Assembly: GCA_963989385.1 (NCBI GenBank)
Contig: OZ022499.1
Location: forward strand, 78,915,903-78,979,902
Direction of reading: 5' to 3'
Source: Ctena decussata
Lineage: Eukaryota; Mollusca; Bivalvia; Lucinida; Lucinidae
DNA: 64,000 nucleotides
Below are positions 54,547-64,000 of this stretch, in pieces. Under the pieces are notes generated by a model. It saw only the letters and a list, made by a program, of their open reading frames with translations. It made no database searches and had not been told where the DNA came from. The stretch's first letter is position 1. Each line of letters opens with the position of its first letter. The translations under genes and the position numbers were made by a program.

Positions 54547-57500
54547 ACAAGAGCTGTCGCCTGACAGCATAGCTCGCCTGAATAGGTGCTTGCCTCTCAC
54601 ACAGTTGCTGTGGTGGTGTGGACTACTAAGCATAAAACTTCAGACAAGCATGTTCATAATGCCAGCACGTTTATAAACAAAAGCTATCTCAAAAATTAAA
54701 GTCTTAAAATAAAATTAAAACAAGAGGCCCACGGGCCACAAAGCTCACCAGATCTCTAGCTCAAAATTGCTATCAAATTTGTATAGGCTCAAAATTGCTG
54801 TCACATTTGTACAGGCTAATACAAAGTATACAACTACAAAGTCTCAGTCTGACAGTTTGTTGAGTTGATAACAAAATATATAACTATTTTCCGTATTTTG
54901 ATTGCAATAATAATATATACAAAGTAAACACTAAACACATATTTTCAAAAAAACACATAGCTGAAAAAAAGACTTCTCAAGGAACATTTCTAACACAGTT
55001 TTGTCAACATATGTGCAATGGCTTGGCAGTAAATGCCATTGGCCCAGTATCGGCCCAGTGTTTTCAGAGGAGATAATTTTTTAAGTACTTTTTTTCCATT
55101 CTTTTTTGCATTAATGGTTTCCATGGCAATCAATGAAAAAATTTGGCTTCAATCGGCCCAGTGGTTTCAGAGGAGAAGATGTTTGAAAATCTTGAAGACG
55201 GATGGTCCGACGGAATGACCTTGACCTTTAGTGACATAATATCTTCATCTGGTCATTTAGTCGACCATGTATACCAAGTATTAAACCTTAGACTTAAATA
55301 GTTTCCGAGAAATCCACTGTTTTAGCGTTTTTCCATATAAAAGCCTAACGTACCAAAGTTGACCATGCTGTAAATTAGGTCAAGGTCATCGCAAGGTCAT
55401 GATTTGTACAAACTATGATGGGCCCGCATGCCCAATGCTACATACCAAGTTTCAAGGTCATAGGCCTTTTGGTTCTGGAGAAGAAGATTTTTGAAGGGTT
55501 TTTACCATATATGGGCGTGGCGGCCATCTTGGTCATGTGACCAAGATACCCGGAACAAACTTTCGTTCCCCCGACCTAGGTAGGCTCCACATGAAATATG
55601 GCTTCAATCGGCCCAGTGGTTTCAGAGGAGAAGATGTTTGAAAATGTTGACGGACGACGGACAGACGGCGGATGCCTGGCTCAGGTGAGCTAAAAACAAA
55701 AAACCCATAAATTTTCAATCATCCTGCCTAAGGATACTACAGATGAAATCTGGGCCTTATCTGCCCAGTGGCCTCTGAGGAGATAAATTTTTTTTAAGTA
55801 TTTTTTTCCCATTTTTTTGCATTTTGGTTTCCATGGCAACCAATAAAAGGAGCAGTGGGCAAAAAAAACAAACACATAGCTAATAAGAGACTTCTCAAGG
55901 AACAATCTATAAAAGTTTTGTCAACATATATGCAATGTCTTGGCAGTAAATGCCATTCTTTAATTTTCCCCATTATAAGACAATGTAACTCTAAGTTGCT
56001 ATAGCAACCAAACTAAAGGGCTGATTTTCATAAAAAACATAATCTTTCAACCCCCCAGCCCAAGGATGCCACAGATGAAATCTGGGCCTTATTGGCCCAG
56101 TAACTTAAGAGAAGATACTTTTTGAAATATTTTTTTACATTATTTTTTACATTTCGGTTTCCATGGCAACCAATAAAAGGAGTAGTGGGCCAAAAAAAAA
56201 ACATACAGCTGATAGAAGACATCTCAAGGAACATTTCTATAAAAGTTTTATCAACACATCTGCAATGGCTTGGCAGAAAATGCCATTTTTCAATTTTCCC
56301 ATTATAAGTCAATGGGAACTCTAAGTTGCCATAGCAACCAAACTAAAGGGCCCATGATCATAAAAAACACAAACTTTCAGTCCCCAAGCCCAAGCATGCC
56401 ACAGATGAAATCTGGACCTTATGGGCCCTGTGGCTTCAGAGGAGATAATTTTTTAAGTATTTTTCCAATTTTTTTTTTCCATTTCGGTTTCCATGGCAAC
56501 CAATAAAAGGAGCAGTGGGCCAAAAAACATATAGCTGATAGAAGACATCTCAAGGAACATTTCTATAAAGGTTTTATCAACATATCTGCAATGACTTGGC
56601 AGAAAATGCCATTTTTCAATTTTCCCCATTATAAGTCAATGGGAATTCTAAGTTGCCATAGCAACCAAACTAAAAGGCCAATTTCCATAAAAAACACAAA
56701 CTTTCAATCCCCCATCCCAAGGATGCCACAAATGAAATTTGGGCCCAATCGGCCTAGTGGCTTCAGAGGAGATGTCGTTTAAAAGTGTTGACGGACGACG
56801 ACGACAGACGACGACGACGGACCACTGCCTATCCTATAAGCTCCCCTGGAGCCTTCGGCTCTGGTGAGCTAATAAAAAAATCCACATGAAATGTCAATGT
56901 CAATGAGCTTGAGGTCAAAGAACTAAGGGGTGGGGGTGGGGGGCTGCAGGGGGTAGGGTTTATGAAAACCTTGAACCATTATCTAACATCAGTCCAAGTA
57001 TTAGTATCAACTGAGTCCATTGTGGCACTGTGAAATCATGTGTTCATAAATATAAAACCTTACCAAATCTTTAAGACAAAATTCAAAGTTGATGACCTTG
57101 ACTTCAAGGTCATCCAGTGGGGTAAGTATATGGTGTCTTGTAAAAACTCAAAACAGGGTCTAACATCATTTCAAGTGTAAATTAAATCTCTGCCAAGCAT
57201 TATGAATCAGTATGCAATTAGAAAACTTTAATAAGACCAAATTTCCTAAGTCCCTGACCTTGACATCAAGGTCATTGAGTGGGGGTCGGGGAAGTACTAT
57301 GTAAAACCTTGGACTAATATCTAACTACAGTGCAAATATAAAAAGAATTCATCTGTGAATACAGGAGATATGTGTCTTTAAAATACTTTAACCAAAACAT
57401 CCAATCAATAAAAAGACAATTTTCTAAGTTCATGACCTTGACATCAAGGTCACTGAGGGGGGTGGGGGTAGTACCTTGGAAAACTTTGGACCAATATATA

Positions 57501-57847
57501 ACTACAGTGCAAGTATCAAAGAAATCCATCCACGTGTTAGGGAGATATTGGGCTTTATAAAACATCCAGTCCAAAAAAACTCCCAATTTTCTAAGTCCAT
57601 GACCTTGACATCAAGGTCACCGAGTGGGGTGGGGGTGGTACCCTGATAAACTTTGGACCAATATTTAACTACAGAGTAAGTATCAAAAGAATCCATCCAT
57701 GGGTTAAGGAGATACAGGTCTTTAAAAAACTTTAACCAAAACATCCAATCCGGATGCCGACGCTGAAGCGGACGCTGACGCGGACGCGGACGCCGACACC
57801 AAGGTGACAACAATAGCTCTTCCTGAACTTTCGTTCAGGCAAACTAA
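54547..57847 (+). mobile_element. Hairpin-ended element H1 (GCTCGCC type), split by element F
   Basis: The start AACAAGAGCTGTCGCCTGACAG (hairpin) is followed by ATAGCTCGCCTGAA. After element F (54721-56872) it resumes at TAAAAAAATCCACATG. Four units of about 165 bp follow, each with GACCTTGACATCAAGGTCA. The end is GACGCTGACGCGGACGC, CCTGAACTTTCGTTCAGG (hairpin), CAAACTAA. Without F it is about 1.15 kb. Confidence 0.87.
54721..56872 (+). mobile_element. Hairpin-ended element F (X-box subgroup), mosaic, nested in H1
   Basis: It starts CAAGAGGCCCACGGGCC after AAAATTAAAA and ends GGTGAGCTAA before TAAAAAAATCC. 54721-55135 and 55696-56872 are X-box subgroup sequence, with GTTGCCATAGCAAC at 56325 and 56652. 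The middle, about 55138-55693, is the last 555 bp of a B-type element, including its own GACGGACGACGG tract and CTCAGGTGAGCTAA. The element is therefore a recombinant or carries a truncated insertion. Confidence 0.85.
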
Positions 57848-57849
57848 AA

Positions 57850-60180
57850 AGGGAAATCAAGGGATCATGAGATATAGGCAAAAGTGACTATAATTTATTC
57901 TGCAGTCAAACCTCAGACAGGAATATGACACAAACAAATTTTCAATATAGCCTAATCACACAGCTTAAGTGTGAACTGTGACCTTGACCTTTAAAATAGT
58001 TACATGGGGAGGTCTTTACAAGCCTAGAGCTTCCGACCAAATCCCAATAATTGATTCTGTACATTTGTATGTGCTATTTTTCTTGAAATAAATATTGTTT
58101 AAACCAAAATAGTGACATTCCATGCACACAACAAATCGTCTTGCCAAATAGTTTTGAAATCCCACTATGAATGATGAAGTTATGGGCCTGATATGAACAG
58201 GTTTAGACTGTAGCCTATGCACAATGTTTAGGTGCTGAGTGTGACCTTGATCTTTGAGCTAGTTATATGGTTCTTACACGTGACACATTCTTTTGTCATG
58301 ATAATTATTTATGCCATATAATTTGAAATCCCACCATGCAGGACAAAGTTATGAGTCAGACACGATAATTTTTTCTCTATAGCCTATACCCAAAGTTTCT
58401 GTGTGCAGTGTGACCTTGACCTTGGAGCTAGGGACATGGTTCTTGCCCACAACATATTATCTTGACGTGATGCTTATTTATGTGAAATAATTTTGAAAAC
58501 TCAACATGCAGGACAAAGTTATGGTCAGGATACGAACATGTTCCACTGAAGCCTATGAAACTAGAGCAAGTGAGCAGGGGCTCACTTATACCCCTGACCA
58601 GCGCCACCGCCTAATGAAACCACCGCCTAAAGAAACCAATCTTATACATGGTATGAACCTAGAAGTAAACTTAGTCACCTATCAAATGGTTCCATCAAAG
58701 TATATTACAAATATCAGCAAAGAGTACCAACTCGACACAAAACTTTATAGTAAACATTTAAGTCTGTTCCATGATCTTGGTCAGCAGCAGCATCAAGATG
58801 ATGTCAACTAATCTGCATGAACAATATATCAAGAGGTTTCATCTGAGGATGTTTGAAATATAAACAAAGAATGTAAACTTAACGCAAAACTTTAACACAA
58901 ATACACAAGTTTGTGACCCTGACCTTTGGTAAGCAGCTATAAACCTATACGTAAACTTAGTCAAATATCAAAAGGCTCCATCAAAGAATATTGGAAATAT
59001 CAAAGAATACAAACTCAACACAAAACTTTAACGCAAATGTTTAAGTCTGTGACCTTGACTTTTGGTCAGCAGCAGCATCCAGATGATGTTGACTATTGTG
59101 CATGAACATAGAATTAAACCTAGTCATATATCAAAATGTTTCATAAAAGGATGTTGGAATTATAAGCAAAGCATATAAACTTAACGCAAAACTTTAACGC
59201 AAATGCACAAGTCTGTGGCCTTGACCTCTGGTAAGCAGCAGCATCCAGATGATGTCAGCTACTCTGTATGAACCTTAAAGTAACACTAATCAAATAGCAG
59301 ATGGTTCAATCAAAGGATATTGGAAATATAAAAGAAAAAATAAACTTAACCCAAAACTTTATCACAAATGTTTAAGTCTGTGACCTTGACATTAGGTCAA
59401 CAGCAGCATCCATATGATGTCAATTATTCTGCATGAACCTACAAGTATACCTAGTCACATACCAAAAGGTTCCATTGAAAGATAATGGAAATATAAGCAA
59501 AGATTAAAAACTTAACGCAAAACTTTAATGCAAATGTTAACGGACGGACGGACCAACAGAAGGACGAACAGACGAAAACTATATACCCCTCGACATACTT
59601 CGTATGTCGGAGGTATAAAAAGTTAAATGCCCAGTGTGACCTTGACTTTTCAGCCAGTGACAAAATTCTTGCAAGCCACATATCATCTTGTTATGGTAAT
59701 TATTTATGCTAAATAATTTTGAATTCCCACCATGCAGGACAAAGTTACGGGCCGGTCACCAAAAAAACATGTCACTACTCTATGCACAAAGTTTAAGTGT
59801 GCAGTGTGAGTTACCTTGTCAAGCTAGAAACATGGCTCTTGCAGTTGACACATCGTCTTATCAAGGTGATCATTTATGCCAAATAATCTTGAAATTTCAC
59901 TATGCAGAACAGTCATGGGCCAGACACGAACATGTTTTCACTACAGCCTATGCACAAAGTTTAAGCCCACAGTGTGACCTTGAGCTTTCAACTAGCAACA
60001 AAATTCTTGCACGCAACACATCCTCTTGTCATGACGATCCTTTGTGTTCAATAACTATTTAATCCAACCATGCAGGACGAAGTTTTGGCCCAGACACAAT
60101 TCTGGTAACACAAACACACACCCACACACGGACAGGATAAACTTTATATGCCCTTACGCCATTTCAAGGCAGGGGCATGA
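57850..60180 (+). mobile_element. GGGGCATA-type element O, split by element N
   Basis: Units of about 190 bp (GTGTGACCTTGACCTT, AGCTAGTTACATGGTTCTTG, CCACCATGCAGGACAAAGTT) occur at 57970-58555 and 59625-60110, on either side of element N. The end is ACACACGGACAGG, ACTTTATATGCCCTTACGCC, hairpin, GGGGCATGA at 60180. The left boundary is not clear. Confidence 0.68.
58558..59618 (+). mobile_element. Hairpin-ended element N (GGTATA variant), nested in O
   Basis: The start AAACTAGAGCAAGTGAGCAGG (hairpin AGTGAGC/GCTCACT) is followed by TATACCCCTGACC. Units of about 180 bp contain GTCTGTGACCTTGACCT, AGCAGCAGCATCCAGATGATG and AACTTAACGCAAAACTTTAACG. The end is GGACGGACGGACC, ACTATATACCCC, TCGACATACTTCGTATGTCGG hairpin and AGGTATAA. 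The 101-codon ORF at 58506-58811 spans the O/N junction and is fortuitous. Confidence 0.82.
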
Positions 60181-60199
60181 AAATCTAGATCCATCTTAA

Positions 60200-60392
60200 G
60201 ACATTAGTAACATGGTCCTTTTGCAAGATATTCAGTAACCTTCAGCAACCTTCAGCAGTATCTCATCTCAAAGGCCTGCATTCTTTTCTCTAACTGCTGT
60301 CAAGGTCCATGACTCACAGGTAGACAGAAATATGGATATGACAAGGGTGGGCATCAGTTTCACCTTTGATCCAGGAGACATGTTACCTCTAC
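60200..60392 (-). pseudogene. LINE C-terminal fragment, second copy
   Basis: The complement of 51418-51600: on the minus strand it begins GTAGAGGTAACATGTCTCC and contains the SWTLTAV and FEMRY coding words. It ends near 60200. An ATGAGCC MITE lies directly at its upstream side. Confidence 0.7.
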
Positions 60393-60632
60393 ATGAGCCG
60401 CGACACGACAAAACCAACAATGTGGTTGTGCGCCAAGCGCAGACTCAAATCAGCCTGGGCATCCGCCCAGTCTGATCAGAGTCTTCGCTGTCCGCATGGA
60501 GATAGCCCAGACCCTTAGCTACCCTTTGAGACTTCAATGAAAAGTCTGATCAGACTGGGCGGATGCCCAGGCTGATCTGAGTCTGCACAGTGCGCACAAC
60601 CACATTATTGGTTTTGTCATGTCGTGGCTCAT
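60393..60632. mobile_element. ATGAGCC...GGCTCAT MITE, copy 4
   Basis: ATGAGCCGCGACACGACAAAA and TTTTGTCATGTCGTGGCTCAT are the ends. Inner arms match copies 2 and 3 closely. It sits at the 5' end of the LINE fragment. Confidence 0.86.
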
Positions 60633-61275
60633 ATTCACTCTAGGTTTGTCAGAGCTGCAGTGGCTTCTGCAATTCTTGAGAGAACCTCTGGTATTGAGCC
60701 ATCCATCCTAATATACTCCTCGCCAAAAGTTTAGCATAATTATTTGTGAAGTTAGAAGCAGAAATAACTGATAAAGGCGACTTCTTATAAGTAAAAAATG
60801 TGGGGTTATGGATCCTATCCAAAGCAGTTATGTACAATGAAAACAACAACACACTTGATTTTTGAAAATCTGCAGCTGTTTGGATACACAACGACAAAAG
60901 TTAAGACCACCATAATTAAAGTACAATTTTTGACACTTTTTTAAAGTGTGTCCAAAACATCATCAGTATTATTTTTTCACACACCAAATTACCATAGCTT
61001 GTGGACGACATGTTAAAGCGTAACTTGCTACATTGATTGTGTCTCAGTCATTTCTAAATCAGACGTAAAAGAAACTCTTGTCAATACTTGTATTCTTAAT
61101 CATTAACAAAGCATTTTTCCTATGAATTCTTATCATTTTTGTCCTACTGAAAACTGTCGGTCTTTGATACTGGCACTTCAAATTTTATGTGTAACTAACT
61201 TGTTCCATGGTATCCTGTCTGACTTGCGACATTTTGTTCCTGGTACGACATTTTATATGCAGAAAATAAAAAATA

Positions 61276-63706
61276 AACAAGAGGCCCACGGGCCACAAAG
61301 CTCACCAGATCTCTAGCTCAAAATTGATATCAAATTTGTATAGGCTCAAAATGGCTGTCACATTTGTACAGGCTAATACAAAATATACAACTACAAAGTC
61401 TCAGTCTGACAGTCTGTTGAGTTGATAACAAAATATATACCTATTTTCCATATATTGATTGCAGTAAATGCCATTTTTTAATTTTCCCCATTACAAGTCT
61501 ATGCAACTCTTAAGTTGCCATAGCAACCAAACTAAAGAGCCGATCTTATAAAAAAACACACATAAATTTTCAATCCCCCAGCCTAAGGATACTGCAGATG
61601 AAATCTGGGCCTTATAGGCCCAATAGCTTCTGAGGAGATTTTTTTTTAAATTTTTTTTTTTTCATTTTTTTGCATTTTGGTTTCCATGGCAACCAATAAA
61701 AGGACTAGTGAGCAAAAAAAAAAAACATAGCTAATAAGAGACTTCTCAAGGAACATTTCTATAAAAGACACAGATGAAATCGACCCAGCGGCTTCAGAGG
61801 AGATAACTTTTTAAGTATTTTTTTCCCCATTTTTTTTACATTTCGGTTTCCATGGCAACCAATAAAAGGAGCAGTGGACCAAACAAGAGCTGTTGCCCGA
61901 CAGCATAGCTCGCCTGAATTGGTGCTTGCCCATCACACAGTCCCTATGGTGGTGTGGACTGCTATGCATAAAACTTCAGGCAAGCATGTCCATAATGACA
62001 ACACATTTATAAACAAAAGCTATCTCAGAAATAAGTGTTAAATAAAATTAAAATAAAAAAAATCCACATGAAATTTTAAAGTCCATGAGCTTAAGGTCAA
62101 AGAACCTTAGGTAGGGGGAGGGGGGAGGAAGGATGTATCAAAACCCTGAACCATTATCTAACATCAGTCCAAGTATTAGTATCAACTGAGTCCATTGTGG
62201 CACTGTGAAATTATGTCTTCATAAATATAAAACTTTAACCAAAATCTTTAAGACAAAATTCTAAGTCGATGACCTTGACTTAAAGGTCATCCAATGGAAT
62301 AAGTATATAGTATTTTTGTAAAAACTCAAAAAAGTGTCTAACATCAGTTCCAGTGTAAACTATATCTCTGCCAAGCATTTTGAATCAGTATGCAATTAGA
62401 AAACTTCAATAAAGACAAAAATTTCCTAAGTCCCTGACCTTGACATCAAGGTAACTGAGCAGGGTTGGGGTAGTTTTCTGTAAAACTTTGGACTAATATA
62501 TAAATACAGTGCAAATATCAAAAGAATTCATTCATGGGTTCAGGAGATATTGGGCTTTAAAAAACTTTAACCAAAACATTCAATCAATAAAAAGACAATT
62601 TTCTAAGTTCATGACCTTGACATCAAGGTCACTGAGGGGGATGGGGGTAGTACCTTGGAAAATTTTAGACCAATATCTAACTACAGTGCAAGTATCAAAG
62701 GAATCCATCTATGGGTTAAGGAGATATAAGGCTTTAAAAAACTTTAACCAAAACATCCAGTCCAAAAAACTCCCAATTTTCTAAGTCCATGACCTTGACA
62801 TCAAGGTCACAGAGTGGGTGGGGGTGGCACCCTGTTAAACTTTGGACCAATATCTAACTACAGTGCAAGTATCAAAAGAATCTATCCATGGGTTAAGGAG
62901 ATATAGGTCTTTAAAAAACTTTAGCCAAAACATCCAATCCGGACGCCGACGCGGACGCCGACGCCAAGGTGACAACAATAGCTCTTCCTGAACTTTCGTT
63001 CAGGCGAGCTAAAAACGTACAGCTGATAGAAGACATCTCAAGAAACATTTCTATAAAAGTTTTGTCAATATATCTGCAATGGCTTGGCAGAAAATGCTAT
63101 TTTTCAATTTTCCCCATTATAAGTCAATGGGAAATCTAAGTTGCCATAGCAACCAAACTAAAATGCTGATGATCATAAAAAACACAAACTTTCAATCCTC
63201 CAGCCTAAAAATGCCACAGCTGAAATCTGGGCCTTAGCGACCCAGTGGCTTCAGAGGAGATAATTTTTAAAGTATTTTTTCCATTTTTTTTTTTTACATT
63301 TCGGTTTCCATGGCAACCAATTAAAGGAGCAGTGGACCAAAAACATATAGCTGATAGAAGACAAGTCAAGGAACATTTCTATAAAAGTTTTATCAATATA
63401 TCTGCAATGGATTGGCAGAAAATGCCATTTTTCAATTTTCCCCATTATATGTCAATGGGAAATCTAAGTTGCCATAGCAACCAAACTAAAAGGCCAATTT
63501 TCATAAAAAAACACAAACTTTCAATCCCCCAGCCCAAAGATGCCACAAATGAAATTTGGGCTCAATCGGCCTAGTGGCTTCAGAGGAGATGTCGTTTAAA
63601 AGTGTTGACGGACGACAGACGACGACATACGACGACAACGACGGACCACTGCCTATCCTATAAGCTCCCCCGGAGCCTTCGGCTCTGGTGAGCTAAAAAT
63701 TATTAT
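61276..63706 (+). mobile_element. Hairpin-ended element G (X-box subgroup), hosting H2
   Basis: It starts AACAAGAGGCCCACGGGCC and AAAGCTCACCAG, and ends GACGACAACGACGG, GGAGCCTTCGGCTC hairpin, TGGTGAGCTAA. Exact GTTGCCATAGCAAC occurs at 61514, 63140 and 63478. Element H2 interrupts it within an A-run (ACCAAA / AAACGTACAGC) that is continuous in sister copies at 42104 and 56200. Non-coding. Confidence 0.87.
61882..63012 (+). mobile_element. Hairpin-ended element H2 (GCTCGCC type), nested in G
   Basis: AACAAGAGCTGTTGCCCGACAG (hairpin), ATAGCTCGCCTGAA at the start. Four units with GACCTTGACATCAAGGTCA or one-base variants at about 62272, 62436, 62611 and 62788. GGACGCCGACGCGGACGCC, CCTGAACTTTCGTTCAGG and CGAGCTAA at the end. 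It is about 1.13 kb and uninterrupted, so it is the reference for H1. Confidence 0.88.
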
Positions 63707-63903
63707 TTTACACAAAAATGTCAACCCGCCAAAATTCTTTTACCTGATAATTTTGGACAAAAATGTCACGAGGTTTATGCTTCAGTATTCTATCTTTCCA
63801 AATCCATAAATTATATTGTTGTTTTATAGTTTGCTAATTTTCTGCAGAATTTGTAACAAAGGTACCATAGAGCTGAAATATGCTAAACTTTTGGCAAGGA
63901 GTA

Positions 63904-64000
63904 TATTCACTGGGTGGGAGCGTACAGTACAAGTGACCGGTTGTCCCGATCTGTATAGTGGACGCATCTTTGTCCCAATATGTCGGGTAAGTTTCAAAAT
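63904..64000. other. Window end, no recognised feature
   Basis: Short unassigned sequence after the mariner-like TIR. Confidence 0.3.

Larger units (their letters stand above)
60710..63905. mobile_element. Tc1/mariner-like MITE split by element G
   Basis: AATATACTCCTCGCCAAAAG at 60709 and the complementary end at 63905 form a TIR of about 27 bases with one mismatch (TTTAGCATA inside). TATA words at both ends allow a TA target site. Removing element G (61276-63706) leaves about 760 bp of non-coding interior. Confidence 0.68.

Noticed and set aside
58506..58811. 101-codon ORF as a gene
   Set aside because: It spans the junction between elements O and N, so it was created by insertion.

Overview
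The window looks like transposon-rich intergenic DNA from a mollusc, most likely a marine bivalve. It is AT-rich and intron-like, and contains no convincing host gene. Its repeats are of kinds I associate with bivalve genomes: hairpin-ended elements with GGAC/GACGAC tracts, tRNA-headed SINEs with TTGG or AGTG tails, and many palindromic MITEs. I see no rRNA or CRISPR. The tRNA-like sequences are all SINE heads.

1-7.9 kb holds a young LTR retrotransposon of the Ty3/Gypsy group. Its left LTR is cut by the window edge; the shared 1,036 bp of the two LTRs show one difference that I can find. It has a tRNA-Leu primer site, a long leader and one intact 1,174-codon ORF. The ORF encodes coiled coil, SCAN-like Gag, zinc knuckle, aspartic protease and integrase, but no reverse transcriptase or RNase H. 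The 3' LTR (about 2.17 kb if my inferred start is right) carries six exact TGACGTCA (CRE) sites, two of them in a 29-bp tandem repeat.

7.9-19 kb is a patchwork of tails of hairpin-ended elements, a 475-bp hAT-like MITE with 8-bp target duplication, a SINE, a 1.06-kb TIR element, a 1.15-kb array of degenerate GGATATCC palindromes, and a Tc1/mariner-like MITE. 19.4-27.5 kb holds two large hairpin-ended elements in opposite orientation. The second contains about 445-bp units and a recent 1,333-bp trimeric duplication, and is followed by an element nested inside a long inverted-repeat MITE. 28-37 kb is dense in palindromic MITE families and has a SINE inserted into another SINE of the same family, both with target duplications. 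37.9-45.8 kb and 54.5-63.9 kb contain more hairpin-ended elements, several nested so that insertion sites can be read from related copies. 46-54 kb has shorter elements, two LINE 3' fragments, and the only candidate host exon (minus strand, about 47.5-47.9 kb).

The unifying observation is that the hairpin-ended elements share one architecture. They have a 5' start AACAAGAG or AAACTAGA, a subterminal motif (AGCTCACC, GCTCGCC, GTCTCGCC or TATGCCCC) whose complement closes the element, an internal tandem array, a GAC-rich microsatellite, and a terminal hairpin. Different groups carry arrays of different metazoan transcription-factor-like sites: AGGTCAAGGTCA and everted nuclear-receptor half-sites, RFX X-boxes (GTTGCCATAGCAAC), or CRE palindromes. 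None encodes a recognisable transposase, so all must be mobilised from elsewhere.
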